Assembly (NCBI GenBank): GCA_947481365.1
Contig: CANKGI010000006.1
Span: forward strand, 1 to 32,451
DNA: 32,451 bases
DNA from: Bacteroidota bacterium
GTDB lineage: Bacteria; Bacteroidota; Bacteroidia; UKL13-3
Direction of reading: 5' to 3'
Shown here: positions 8,075 through 15,794 of the stretch, piece by piece
How the letters are laid out: each line of letters starts with the position of its first letter
How positions within the stretch are numbered: the first letter of the stretch is position 1
Translations under genes and position numbers: made by a program
The notes under the pieces: model-generated
The model's database searches: none
Seen by the model: only the letters and a program-made list of their open reading frames with translations
What the model was told of the DNA's origin: nothing

Positions 8075-8438
8075 TCAAAAAATTATTCACGATAGGCTGA
8101 AATTAATTCTCGAATCAATTAATCTTATTCTAGAACGAACTGAACGAATAAAAACTGCCAAAGATTTTGTGAAAGATAAAGATGGAATTGAGTTAATGGA
8201 TTCGATTGCTATGCGTTTGCAGATGATAGGTGAAAATGCAAAACGAATTAATAAAGAACAAAATAACTTTTTTGAATTAAAACTAAATCTTGATCCAGAT
8301 TCAATTATTCGGTTCCGCGATTTTATTTCTCATCATTACGAAAAAACTGATTACGAAATCATCTTTGATATTTGTATTCATCATATTGTTATGATGAAAA
8401 AGCAGATAGATGATTATTTTTTGGAACATAAATCTTAA
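8067..8438 (+). CDS. hepT: HepT-type HEPN ribonuclease toxin
   Basis: HEPN-domain RNase toxin of the MntA/HepT system, 123 residues and all helical. The catalytic motif is complete as R84-x4-H89-x-Y91 (RDFISHHY). In characterised homologues the tyrosine of this RX4HXY motif is the residue that MntA AMPylates. Other family features are visible: DSIAMRLQMIGENAKRI in the middle, a typical DUF86 segment. HepT toxins degrade tRNA or mRNA and form dimers. The pair probably serves in stress or phage response, but nothing in the window shows the trigger. Both partners keep their key residues, so there is no sign of decay. Confidence 0.93.
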   Translation: MPNQKIIHDRLKLILESINLILERTERIKTAKDFVKDKDGIELMDSIAMRLQMIGENAKRINKEQNNFFELKLNLDPDSIIRFRDFISHHYEKTDYEIIFDICIHHIVMMKKQIDDYFLEHKS

Positions 8439-8455
8439 ATAAAATCTAAATCAAC

Positions 8456-8614
8456 ATGTCAACCTGCGGATACATTTGCCCCAAATGCGAAGGAAGAGGA
8501 TTTCTGGATGACGGAACTCCTTGCGATTGGTGTGCTGTTGAGGTAAAAAGTGAAAATGTAAAGTCAGAAAGTGATGATGAGGGAAGTGTGAAATTGATTA
8601 ATGACAACAGCTAA
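8456..8614 (+). CDS. Small zinc-ribbon protein with a DnaJ-like CxxCxGxG motif
   Basis: A 52-residue reading frame from ATG 8456 to TAA 8612-8614. It reads MSTCGYICPKCEGRGFLDD..., containing CPKCEGRGF, an exact CxxCxGxG motif of the DnaJ/Hsp40 cysteine-rich type. A second CxxC follows at residues 23-26 (CDWC), so a single zinc ion could be held by four cysteines. The C-terminal half is polar and acidic and looks disordered. It begins 17 bases after hepT and is probably on the same transcript. Unlike DnaJ it has only one such module. Possible roles are a small chaperone adaptor or nucleic-acid-binding peptide; none is proven. The conserved cysteine spacing makes a chance reading frame unlikely. 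Confidence 0.65.
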   Translation: MSTCGYICPKCEGRGFLDDGTPCDWCAVEVKSENVKSESDDEGSVKLINDNS

Positions 8615-8658
8615 TTATCAATTTATCGTATCAACAAATCACCACACCATCATCTCTC

Positions 8659-8676
8659 TCCCGATAGCTATCGGGA
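8659..8676. repeat. Perfect 18-base palindrome between convergent genes
   Basis: TCCCGATAGCTATCGGGA is its own reverse complement. It lies between the small zinc-ribbon gene (ends 8614) and the convergent TPR gene (ends 8684). No T-run follows it on either strand, so it is not a standard intrinsic terminator, though it could fold as a cruciform or block both polymerases. From memory, this palindrome recurs in Bacteroidota genomes. A degenerate relative (CCGATTACTATCGG) forms the inner stem of the groEL terminator. Confidence 0.6.
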
Positions 8677-8683
8677 TAATCAA

Positions 8684-9370
8684 CTACAACATGGCAACAT
8701 GTAGCAATTCATTTTCCTCATCCATTTCAATATGTTGAGCAATTTTAATATCATTTAATGCTTCACTAACTTCATTTATTCTCATACGCACACTTGCACG
8801 TTCACGATAAGCTTCAGCAAATTCGGGGTAAAGTGTAATGGCTTTGTTTAAGTCGCTAACCGATGCATCATATTTTTCAAAGCGCTTTAAAATAAGTGCA
8901 CGCCAGTAGTAATTGTATTCGTTATGCGGACATTGAATAATGGCTTTATTGATGTAAGTGAATGCCATATCAAAATCGTACTTATAGAAGAATAATTCGG
9001 ATAAAAGCAAGTTATAATCGGCCTCAGTATCTTTACAAAGTTTGATGGCACGATCACAAAAATCAATCGCTATATCAAATTCAAATTGTAATTTAAATAA
9101 CTCAGCAATGCATGCATATACATGCGGATTGTTTTTGTCAGCTTCACGTGCATCGTGAAAAATTTCGGCTGCCGATTCAATTTGATGAAGGTATAAATAA
9201 CATAATCCTTTTTTTAAGGTTGCATTCATGTTTGTCGGTTCAAACAACAAGAACATATTTAAAAGATGGAGCGCATCTTCATATTTTCCTTTTTGAATCG
9301 CAGTAATTGCATTTTCGTAAATGTTAGCAGGGCTAACTGTTTTTTCTTTGTTGATGTTACGTGTGTCCAT
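8684..9370 (-). CDS. Cytoplasmic tetratricopeptide-repeat protein
   Basis: A 228-residue protein made almost entirely of 34-residue helix-turn-helix repeats. At least five TPR units can be followed: NIYENAITAIQKGKYEDALHL, ATLKKGLCYLYLHQIESAAEI, PHVYACIAELFKLQFEFDIAI, NYYWRALILKRFEKYDASVSDLNKAI and AEAYRERASVRMRINEVSEAL, with the usual W/G/Y/A/P positions. It has no signal peptide or membrane segment, so it is probably a cytoplasmic scaffold. Function is not known. It is transcribed alone, divergent from the WYL regulator and converging on the toxin-antitoxin region. ATG 9370 is the first start before the repeat region. Confidence 0.8.
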   Translation of the reverse strand: MDTRNINKEKTVSPANIYENAITAIQKGKYEDALHLLNMFLLFEPTNMNATLKKGLCYLYLHQIESAAEIFHDAREADKNNPHVYACIAELFKLQFEFDIAIDFCDRAIKLCKDTEADYNLLLSELFFYKYDFDMAFTYINKAIIQCPHNEYNYYWRALILKRFEKYDASVSDLNKAITLYPEFAEAYRERASVRMRINEVSEALNDIKIAQHIEMDEENELLHVAML

Positions 9371-9414
9371 GTTGTTTATTGGTTTATTTTATGATTCAAA
9401 ATTTCGCCAATACA

Positions 9415-9431
9415 CCGCAGTCTATCTGCGG
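9415..9431. promoter_or_regulatory. GC-rich hairpin in a divergent intergenic region
   Basis: CCGCAG-TCTAT-CTGCGG is a perfect 6-base-pair stem with a 5-base loop, in otherwise very AT-rich sequence between the divergent TPR and WYL genes (gap 9371-9555). It could be an operator for the WYL regulator or a leader stem of its transcript. No -7 element was assigned to either gene. Confidence 0.35.
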
Positions 9432-9521
9432 ACAAAAAATATTTTAAATTATTTTTTTGAAACTGAAACAGACAACTCTATCTTTCACTTCAATTTTGAA
9501 TATCGATGTAATTCATTTATT

Positions 9522-9545
9522 ATTTAAAATTCAACATTTAAAATT
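9522..9545 (+). repeat. 24-base AT-rich intergenic repeat, copy 1
   Basis: The 24 bases here are identical to 19708-19731, between groES and groEL. Each copy itself contains two spaced ATTTAAAATT units (ATTTAAAATT-CAAC-ATTTAAAATT). Both copies end 10-15 bases before a start codon (ATG 9556 and ATG 19747), so the sequence may form an unstructured A/U-rich translation enhancer rather than a mobile repeat. Confidence 0.55.
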
Positions 9546-9555
9546 ACTTATAGCA

Positions 9556-10560
9556 ATGCCCAAAAATAAAAATGCATACATCCGTTACCGCATCATTGAT
9601 GCTTGTTTGCGAAATAAGCAAAAGCCATTTCCAAGTAAAGATGAATTGATTGTAGCTTGTGAAGTGATTGGTCAGGTTTCATTACGAACAATAGAGCAAG
9701 ATATTTATGATATGCAATACGATGAAGAGTTAGGATATTTTGCGCCAATCAGTTTTAATAGAAAGCAAAAAGGATATAGTTACACCGATTCGTATTACTC
9801 AATTAATAAATTTCCGCTTCGAGAGAATGACTTATATGCTTTAGAGTTTGTGCTTTCATTACTCAAACAGTTTGAAGGAATTGGAGCTGTAAAGCAATAC
9901 AGTGAGACATTAAAAAAAATAGAAGAGATCATAAACATTCGTTCTGTTTTTGGCGAAGAACAATATGAAAATTTTATAGAAGTAGAACAAAGTTTAAGTG
10001 CAAAAGGAAATGAATTTTTAAATGATTTGATGATTGCCGTTAAAGAACGGAGGATTGTAAATATAGAGTACAAAAGATTTGGAACAGACGAGTTTAAAAC
10101 CTATGAATACAAACCTTATGTGCTTAAAGAATATCGCAATCGATGGTATGTTACCGGAAAAAATGTAAGTGCCGAAAAAATTGTAACTTTTGCACTCGAA
10201 AGAATTCATAAGTTGAATTTAACTGATACCTATTTTAAAAAAGATCCCGACTTTAAAGCCAAGGAATATTTTAAACATTCGTTCGGTATTTCGGTAAATA
10301 ATGATTTTAAACCGCTTAAAATTTTGTTAAAATTTGATGCCGACCAGGCTCCATTTATTAAAAGTCAACCTTGGCACGAGTCGCAAAAAATACTTGTCGA
10401 TAACAAAAAAGAATTTAGGATAGAGCTTACAGTAATGCCAAGTTACGAGCTTCGTTCGCAAATATTAAGTTATGGTGCAACTGTTGAAGTACTAAAACCC
10501 TCTAATATGAGGGAAGAAATTTCAGATATTCTGAAACAAGCGTCAAAACGATATAATTGA
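9556..10560 (+). CDS. WYL-domain transcriptional regulator
   Basis: Cytoplasmic regulator of 334 residues. The N-terminal region (about 1-85) holds a winged-helix-like segment, IDACLRNKQKPFPSKDELIVACEVIGQVSLRTIEQDI. The middle (about 160-230) is a WYL domain: IVNIEYKRFG, YKPYVLKEYRNRWYVTG (the WYL triad reads WYV) and VTFALERIHKLNLTD. The last 80 residues are the usual WCX-type C-terminal extension. WYL domains bind nucleotide or nucleic-acid ligands and often govern DNA-damage or defence genes. I chose ATG 9556; an upstream TTG at 9457 would add 33 residues that run through the intergenic repeat and look non-coding. The target is unknown. Confidence 0.88.
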   Translation: MPKNKNAYIRYRIIDACLRNKQKPFPSKDELIVACEVIGQVSLRTIEQDIYDMQYDEELGYFAPISFNRKQKGYSYTDSYYSINKFPLRENDLYALEFVLSLLKQFEGIGAVKQYSETLKKIEEIINIRSVFGEEQYENFIEVEQSLSAKGNEFLNDLMIAVKERRIVNIEYKRFGTDEFKTYEYKPYVLKEYRNRWYVTGKNVSAEKIVTFALERIHKLNLTDTYFKKDPDFKAKEYFKHSFGISVNNDFKPLKILLKFDADQAPFIKSQPWHESQKILVDNKKEFRIELTVMPSYELRSQILSYGATVEVLKPSNMREEISDILKQASKRYN

Positions 10561-10570
10561 AATATTTCTT

Positions 10571-10578
10571 TAAATTTG
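10571..10578 (+). promoter_or_regulatory. Putative -7 promoter element for the T9SS cargo gene
   Basis: TAAATTTG matches TAnnTTTG exactly and lies 19 bases before the ATG at 10598, in the 37-base gap after the WYL regulator gene. No -33 element was confirmed because that region is inside the preceding gene. Confidence 0.4.
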
Positions 10579-10597
10579 ATAATCTTAAAACCAAATC

Positions 10598-11368
10598 ATG
10601 AAAAAACACATACTCCTTTTTACAATCCTTCTAACAATTTTTGGAAAAGCATCTTTATATGCGCAATGCACACCTAATGTTGCTATAAACGATACGATAC
10701 AAAATCCAAATAGAAGCCCATTATTTCCGCCATTATTGCCTTTTGCAACAGCAAATCTTTGGTATAGTCAGGCAATTACTTTTAAAGTTCCGCTTGATTC
10801 AAATATTGTCGTAGGAGGATATTCAACTCATGCGCATATTGATTCGGCAGGTGTGATAAAGATATACGGAATACCAACTGGTTATTGGTATGAATGTAAT
10901 AGAAATAATTGTACATGGCCTGGCGGTACTCTTGGATGTGCGCTATTAAATGGTACAGGCGATTCTACTATGATAGGAACATACAACTTATTAATTTGTG
11001 TTGAAACTTATACTCACATAGGTGTTATTCCTCCTCTTACACCATACAACAGAATTGATACCAGCAGTTATTCATTTAAAATTTTACCAACTGGTGTTTT
11101 CGAAATTGAAACAGTTAAACATTTAAAAGCTTATCCAAATCCGGTAAATGATATTCTTACCATAGAGCTTACAGGTATAGATGGTAAGGATAATACAGTT
11201 GAAGTTTTTGATGCAACCGGACGTATCGTATTTACAAAGAAAATTGACAAGCCAACTTATTTTGCAGCAACAGAAAAAGTTGATTTATCTGAACTTTCAA
11301 AAGGTTTATACTCTGTAGTACTAAGAAGTGATAAAAATGTTTACTTAAAAAAAGTAATGCATAATTAA
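10598..11368 (+). CDS. Secreted protein with T9SS type A sorting domain
   Basis: A 256-residue exported protein. Residues 1-23 are a Sec signal peptide (MKKHILLFTILLTIFG...LYAQ). The middle region, about 24-175, is rich in Pro, Thr and Gly, with cysteines at CTPN, ECNRNNC and LGCALL that could form disulfides; I do not recognise it. Residues about 178-256 are a T9SS type A C-terminal domain: LKAYPNPVNDILTIEL, VEVFDATGRIVF, VDLSELSKGLYSVVLRSD and the terminal KKVMHN. The type IX system should move it across the outer membrane and anchor it at the surface. It converges on the TonB-receptor gene, with which it shares stop-codon bases. Confidence 0.87.
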   Translation: MKKHILLFTILLTIFGKASLYAQCTPNVAINDTIQNPNRSPLFPPLLPFATANLWYSQAITFKVPLDSNIVVGGYSTHAHIDSAGVIKIYGIPTGYWYECNRNNCTWPGGTLGCALLNGTGDSTMIGTYNLLICVETYTHIGVIPPLTPYNRIDTSSYSFKILPTGVFEIETVKHLKAYPNPVNDILTIELTGIDGKDNTVEVFDATGRIVFTKKIDKPTYFAATEKVDLSELSKGLYSVVLRSDKNVYLKKVMHN

Positions 11369-13695
11369 AACTTCATTCTAAACTGAAGATTGAAAGTGCG
11401 CGGAGACTCCATTCGGGCAGGTCGGATGGCGTATTCAATGTTGTCAATATTATTTACCAAAAAGGCAACAGTAACGTGTTGATTGATTTCATATCCTAAA
11501 CGAATGTTTTGAATCCAGTCACCATTTTTATGTGCATTTTGAAATTCCTGCATCCCTAAAAATCCGTATAACAAAGGATCAATTTTATCAAATGCGCTGT
11601 AATAAAATGCACTATAGCCAAGCATAAATTTGTGGTAGTTTAATTCAATGTCGGCCTTGCCAAGTTTCCTGTTACGATAGGTGAGTGTATTCATTTTATC
11701 GGCATCGGTAAACGAACTAAATGTGCGAAAAAAGCCACTCATGTAATTACCAAAATTTCGTAACGAAGGTTCTACATTTAAATCAACTGGATATGTATAT
11801 GTAAAGCCGCAAAGCGTTCTAATGCCTAGTTCATTAATTTTTCCGTTTCCTTCTAATGTTATTTCTGCTCCTGCTGTTCGGGTAAAATCAATGTTGATTG
11901 CTTTAAATCCAATTTTTGCCGGAACAATTTGAGGAGGGAAAGTTGTTGTGTCGAGATAAGGTTCTGCATATTGGTCAAAATGAAATTCTATCAGATTGCG
12001 GTATTCTTGCCAGAAAAAAGCAAAATCAACACTTGCTGTAAAATTATTTCCAATAGAGAAAAATTGTTTTGCTCCAATCTCTGTATACCAACCGCGCTCA
12101 CTTTTTAAATCAGGATTCGGAAATATGTAGAGTAAACTCAATTTGTCGGAAACAAATCTTTCTGCAACAGTTGGGAAACGATAGCCTTCACCATAGGTTA
12201 ATCGTAAAAAAGTTTTTTCTTTGGGTTGATAATTTACACCTGCACGAAATAAAGGTCGAGGTGTTTCTTCAATCTTACCCAAGGCATTAAATTCATATCG
12301 TAAACCAGCGTTAAAATTAAATTTATGAAATTTATACTCGGCTTGAGTAAATGCTGATGCGGAGTATCCGGTGTGTTCATCTGGATAAACATTTCCAACA
12401 GCCCACATTTGCGAAAGAAATATACCACTAATCGTATTAAATCCCTTGAACCATTGTTTTTGTAAATTGATGTCGAGTGATTGAGTATTTGCTACAGCAT
12501 TTATTTGCCCGCGATTGTAATGAACTGAGTCAACAAAACGAGTAATGTTATAATGTCTAAATCTAATTGATAAGGTATAATTATTCGGTTTAGTATAAAT
12601 AAGATAAGGGTCAATCGACCACATACGATAAAAATCTTGACCCACTGAACCAAGCCATGGTTTATAAAGAGCGCTATCTCCACCACCCCAAAGAAAAAAT
12701 CTCCCTGCTTTTTTATACATGATATTTCCACCGATACCTGCAGTAAGTCCTTTTATTTTTTCAAAACGATAACGAGTTTTAAAATACAATCTTCCTCTGT
12801 ACGAATCGTTCTCTTGAATGTAACTTCTTACCATATCAATATTTCCGCTGGTTACTAAATCTAGTTTCCCAAATTTTTGACGATGAGAAAAAAATGCGCC
12901 ATTGTTAAATGGTTGTGCTGTTTGTTCCCACCATATTCCTTGATTAGTACGAGGATTTCCGGTTATGCCTTGATATGTTTGAATTTTTGTTTCGGGTTTA
13001 TTTGTTGGCCATCCTGTTTGAAGTGTAACAGTGCCACTCGAAGCAGATGAACCATATAAAACTGACGATGGTCCTTTTAATACTTCGATGTTTTGAGCGG
13101 CTTCAATAGGTAAAAAGTCCCATTGCACATCACCAACATCTGGTCCCATTAATGGCATGTCATCTAATATAACCATCACTCGGCTTCCTACATTATACGA
13201 CCATCCGGCACCACCTCTTATTAATGCTTGCCCATCTACAACACTTACACCTGGAACTTTATTTAAAACTTCGGATAAATTATTAGCGTTTGAGTTTGCA
13301 ATTAAATCAGGTTGAATAGATGTGATTGATACAGTTTCCTTTGCGATAATTTTTTCTTGCTTACTACTCGAAATGACCACCCGATTTAATTCATTAACAT
13401 AAGCTTCAATATAAAAATCAGTTTTAACCCTTTCGTCAAAACCAATAGTTACAGTTTGGTATAATGAATTGTAACCAATTTTTGTGATAATAATTTTATG
13501 TTTTCCGGGTTCAACATTTAATTTAAAAATACCTAAGCTATCAGCTTTTGTTGCATTAGTACGGTCAACCTTTACTGAGGCATAAGGCATAGATTCTCCA
13601 GTCTTCGAATCCATAACATGCCCAATAATCAACGATTCTTGAGCAAATAAATTTGAACAATTTAGGAGGAGTATAAAAGCTATAATTTTTTTCAT
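11365..13695 (-). CDS. TonB-dependent outer-membrane receptor
   Basis: Outer-membrane active transporter of 776 residues. Order of parts: signal peptide 1-18 (MKKIIAFILLLNCSNLFA); a carboxypeptidase-regulatory-like beta-sandwich at about 20-105 (IIGHVMDSKTGESMPYASVKV), typical of Bacteroidota receptors; a plug at about 115-225 (LSEVLNKVPGVSVVDGQALI, RVMVILDDMPLMGPDVGD, IEVLKGPSSVLYGSSASSGT); then a 22-strand barrel ending in the aromatic-final FNLQFRMKF. No SusD partner lies beside it, so it is more like a metal, cofactor or vitamin receptor than a glycan importer. Substrate cannot be told. It is transcribed alone, divergent from citrate synthase. ATG 13695 gives a well-formed signal peptide. 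Confidence 0.92.
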   Translation of the reverse strand: MKKIIAFILLLNCSNLFAQESLIIGHVMDSKTGESMPYASVKVDRTNATKADSLGIFKLNVEPGKHKIIITKIGYNSLYQTVTIGFDERVKTDFYIEAYVNELNRVVISSSKQEKIIAKETVSITSIQPDLIANSNANNLSEVLNKVPGVSVVDGQALIRGGAGWSYNVGSRVMVILDDMPLMGPDVGDVQWDFLPIEAAQNIEVLKGPSSVLYGSSASSGTVTLQTGWPTNKPETKIQTYQGITGNPRTNQGIWWEQTAQPFNNGAFFSHRQKFGKLDLVTSGNIDMVRSYIQENDSYRGRLYFKTRYRFEKIKGLTAGIGGNIMYKKAGRFFLWGGGDSALYKPWLGSVGQDFYRMWSIDPYLIYTKPNNYTLSIRFRHYNITRFVDSVHYNRGQINAVANTQSLDINLQKQWFKGFNTISGIFLSQMWAVGNVYPDEHTGYSASAFTQAEYKFHKFNFNAGLRYEFNALGKIEETPRPLFRAGVNYQPKEKTFLRLTYGEGYRFPTVAERFVSDKLSLLYIFPNPDLKSERGWYTEIGAKQFFSIGNNFTASVDFAFFWQEYRNLIEFHFDQYAEPYLDTTTFPPQIVPAKIGFKAINIDFTRTAGAEITLEGNGKINELGIRTLCGFTYTYPVDLNVEPSLRNFGNYMSGFFRTFSSFTDADKMNTLTYRNRKLGKADIELNYHKFMLGYSAFYYSAFDKIDPLLYGFLGMQEFQNAHKNGDWIQNIRLGYEINQHVTVAFLVNNIDNIEYAIRPARMESPRTFNLQFRMKF

Positions 13696-13805
13696 GTGCA
13701 GAAATAAATCGTGTACAATATAAGCGATATTTTAAAAATAGAAATTCAAACACAATTTTTGATTTAAAACGTTATTCGTTTTAGATGATTAATATCATGT
13801 TGTTT

Positions 13806-13825
13806 AATGCAAATACTTTTGCATT
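13806..13825 (+). promoter_or_regulatory. Citrate synthase promoter -7 element inside an inverted repeat
   Basis: TACTTTTG (13814-13821) matches TAnnTTTG exactly and is followed by C, as in the consensus. It sits inside a perfect inverted repeat: AATGCAAA (13806-13813), spacer TACT, TTTGCATT (13818-13825). A protein bound here would cover the promoter. Transcription would begin about 80 bases before the ATG. No -33 TTG at the usual spacing was identified. Confidence 0.5.
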
Positions 13826-13907
13826 TTTTGTATATGAGAATTTGATGAAAAAATCTAATCAAATACTAATTTAAAAGGTTTATAGAAAGAAAGTAAATAC
13901 ATTACTT

Positions 13908-15230
13908 ATGGATAAGTTAAAGAACAAATTTGCCGAACAGGGAATTCAAAAAGCAACAGAAATTAGAGAGTTTATTAAAGCAAATGGAGATTTTGTTTTA
14001 GGTCAGTACACACTCGACTCTGTTTACTCAGGTGAAAAAGGTATGATAGGCCTCATTACCGAAACATCATTACTTGATGCTGAAGAAGGTATCAGATTCA
14101 GAGGACATAGTCTTCCTGAATTAAAAAAGAAATTACCTTGCTTGCAAGGTTCTGAAGAGCCTCTTCCTGAAGGATTATTTTATCTGATGTTGATGGATGA
14201 ATTGCCAACATATGATGATATGTATGAAGTAGGAAGCAATTGGACAAAACGAGCAATCGTTCCTAACCATGTTTTTGATGTTATTGATGCATTTCCTGTT
14301 AACACACATCCAATGACGCAGTTTTCTGCTGCAATTATGGCAATGCAAACCGAATCAGAATTTGCGGCAGCTTATCGCAAAGGAATGAACAAAAAAGATT
14401 ATTGGGATTACACCTTTGAAGATTCGATGAATTTGATTGCAAGATTGCCACGTGTAGCAGCTTACATTTATAGAAAAACGTATAAGAACGGAGTTCATAT
14501 TGAGCCAAATCCGAAATTGGATTGGGCTGCAAATTTTGCACATATGCTTGGATATGGCGATAACGAATCGTTTAAGGAAATGATGAGAATGTATATGCTC
14601 ATTCATGCTGATCACGAAGGTGGAAATGTTTCAGCACATGCAACACATTTGGTGGGCTCAGCTCTAAGCGATCCATATCTTTCATTCTCTGCAGCTATGA
14701 ACGGACTTGCAGGGCCATTACATGGTTTGGCAAATCAAGAAGTAATTCGTTGGGTACTCGATTTACAAGCAGAATTAGGTGGCGGAAAACCAAGCAAAAA
14801 ACAAATAGAAGAGTATATTTTAAAAACAATACATGATGGAAAAGTGATTCCTGGATACGGACATGCAGTGTTACGTAAAACAGATCCACGCTTTACTGCC
14901 CAAATGGAATTTGCTAAAAAATATATGCCTAACGATGAGTTGGTAAATATCGTTTGGGATATTTATGATATCGCTCCATCTGTATTAGGAACAATCAGTA
15001 AAATAAAAAATCCTTGGCCAAATGTTGATGCACATTCGGGTGCATTATTGGTTCATTACGGAATGAATGAGTATGATTTTTACACTGTTATGTTTGGTGT
15101 ATCGAGGTCATTAGGAGTATTGGCATCACTCATTTGGGATAGAGCACTTGGTTTGCCACTCGAAAGACCAAAATCAGTAACGGTTGATTGGTTGAAGAAA
15201 ACCATTTCCGCTAAAAAAGCTTCAGTATAA
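13908..15230 (+). CDS. gltA: Citrate synthase (mitochondrial-like type)
   Basis: Condenses oxaloacetate and acetyl-CoA to citrate, the entry step of the TCA cycle. The 440-residue protein resembles the eukaryotic mitochondrial enzyme more than the E. coli hexameric type: GLAGPLHGLANQEV, IPGYGHAVLRKTDPRF and PNVDAHSGALLVHYGM. The catalytic triad is intact: H272 (PLHG), H319 (GYGH) and D374 (NVDAHSG). The N-terminal zinc-binding-like domain of the allosteric Gram-negative type is absent, so NADH inhibition is unlikely by family knowledge. The stop overlaps the lptE start by one base (TAATG). A strong -7 match with an overlapping palindrome at 13806-13825 is the likely control site. Confidence 0.95.
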   Translation: MDKLKNKFAEQGIQKATEIREFIKANGDFVLGQYTLDSVYSGEKGMIGLITETSLLDAEEGIRFRGHSLPELKKKLPCLQGSEEPLPEGLFYLMLMDELPTYDDMYEVGSNWTKRAIVPNHVFDVIDAFPVNTHPMTQFSAAIMAMQTESEFAAAYRKGMNKKDYWDYTFEDSMNLIARLPRVAAYIYRKTYKNGVHIEPNPKLDWAANFAHMLGYGDNESFKEMMRMYMLIHADHEGGNVSAHATHLVGSALSDPYLSFSAAMNGLAGPLHGLANQEVIRWVLDLQAELGGGKPSKKQIEEYILKTIHDGKVIPGYGHAVLRKTDPRFTAQMEFAKKYMPNDELVNIVWDIYDIAPSVLGTISKIKNPWPNVDAHSGALLVHYGMNEYDFYTVMFGVSRSLGVLASLIWDRALGLPLERPKSVTVDWLKKTISAKKASV

Positions 15231-15751
15231 TGTTTATTAAAGCCTATAAAAAAAGTATTATTTTATTTATTACAGCCGGAGTGTTCATAATGAACTCCGG
15301 CTGTGGTTTTTATTCGCAAACAGGTGCGTCAATTCCCCCAGATGCAAAATTGTTTTCGGTAAGTTATATTAACAATACAGCCAGTATTGTTGCGCCAACA
15401 TTAAGTTCTGTTTTTACAGAAAAATTAAAGACTAAAATTATTAATGAAACACAATTAAAACTTACTACAGGCGAAGGAGATTTGCATTTTAGTGGTAAAA
15501 TTATTGATTATAAAACGGCACCGGTTGCAGTTCAGAGTAACAGTACAAACTCTACAAACAGACTTACGATTACAGTCGAAATTTCGTTCGAAAACAGAAA
15601 AGACGAAAAGAAAAACTTTACCCAATCATTCACAAACTTTTACGACTATCCGTCCGAAAAAAATCTATCTTCTGTAGAAACGGAACTCATCAATACTATT
15701 TCAGATATGTTGATTCAGGATATTTTTAATAAAGCATTCGTAAATTGGTGA
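15230..15751 (+). CDS. lptE: LptE-family LPS-assembly lipoprotein
   Basis: Outer-membrane lipoprotein that plugs and helps fold LptD in lipopolysaccharide export. The 173-residue protein has a signal sequence of 24 residues ending NSGC, with the lipidated Cys C25; the lipobox is weak at -3 (Asn). The mature part has the Bacteroidota LptE pattern: CGFYSQTGASIPPDAKLFSV, APTLSSVFTEKLKTKI and GDLHFSGKIIDYKTAPVA. Downstream TPR, secG and groESL genes match the usual Bacteroidota neighbourhood; the sigma-54 regulator often found just before lptE is replaced here by citrate synthase. The codons for residues 15-25 form a strong inverted repeat. A later ATG at 15290 would remove the signal sequence and is rejected. 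Confidence 0.88.
   Translation: MFIKAYKKSIILFITAGVFIMNSGCGFYSQTGASIPPDAKLFSVSYINNTASIVAPTLSSVFTEKLKTKIINETQLKLTTGEGDLHFSGKIIDYKTAPVAVQSNSTNSTNRLTITVEISFENRKDEKKNFTQSFTNFYDYPSEKNLSSVETELINTISDMLIQDIFNKAFVNW
15272..15304 (+). terminator. Terminator-like hairpin inside the lptE signal-peptide codons
   Basis: ACAGCCGGAGT (15272-15282) and ACTCCGGCTGT (15294-15304) are perfect 11-base inverted repeats. Four more inner pairs (TTCA with TGAA) can form, leaving a small TAA loop and a bulge. GGTTTTTATT follows at once, giving the outline of an intrinsic terminator or attenuator. It lies 42 bases into lptE and could end or weaken transcripts coming from citrate synthase. The whole stem encodes residues 15-25 in frame. 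Confidence 0.55.
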
Positions 15752-15794
15752 GTTAATTTTTTTTGCTTACTTCGTGCCTCATTAACATATTCTT

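Noticed and set aside
9457-9555. Longer start for the WYL regulator
   Set aside because: The extra 33 residues begin at TTG and are translated from the AT-rich repeat; conserved sequence begins at ATG 9556.
15290-15751. lptE starting at ATG 15290
   Set aside because: This would start at MNSGCGFY and remove the signal sequence needed for a lipoprotein; ATG 15230 gives a complete one and the TAATG coupling.
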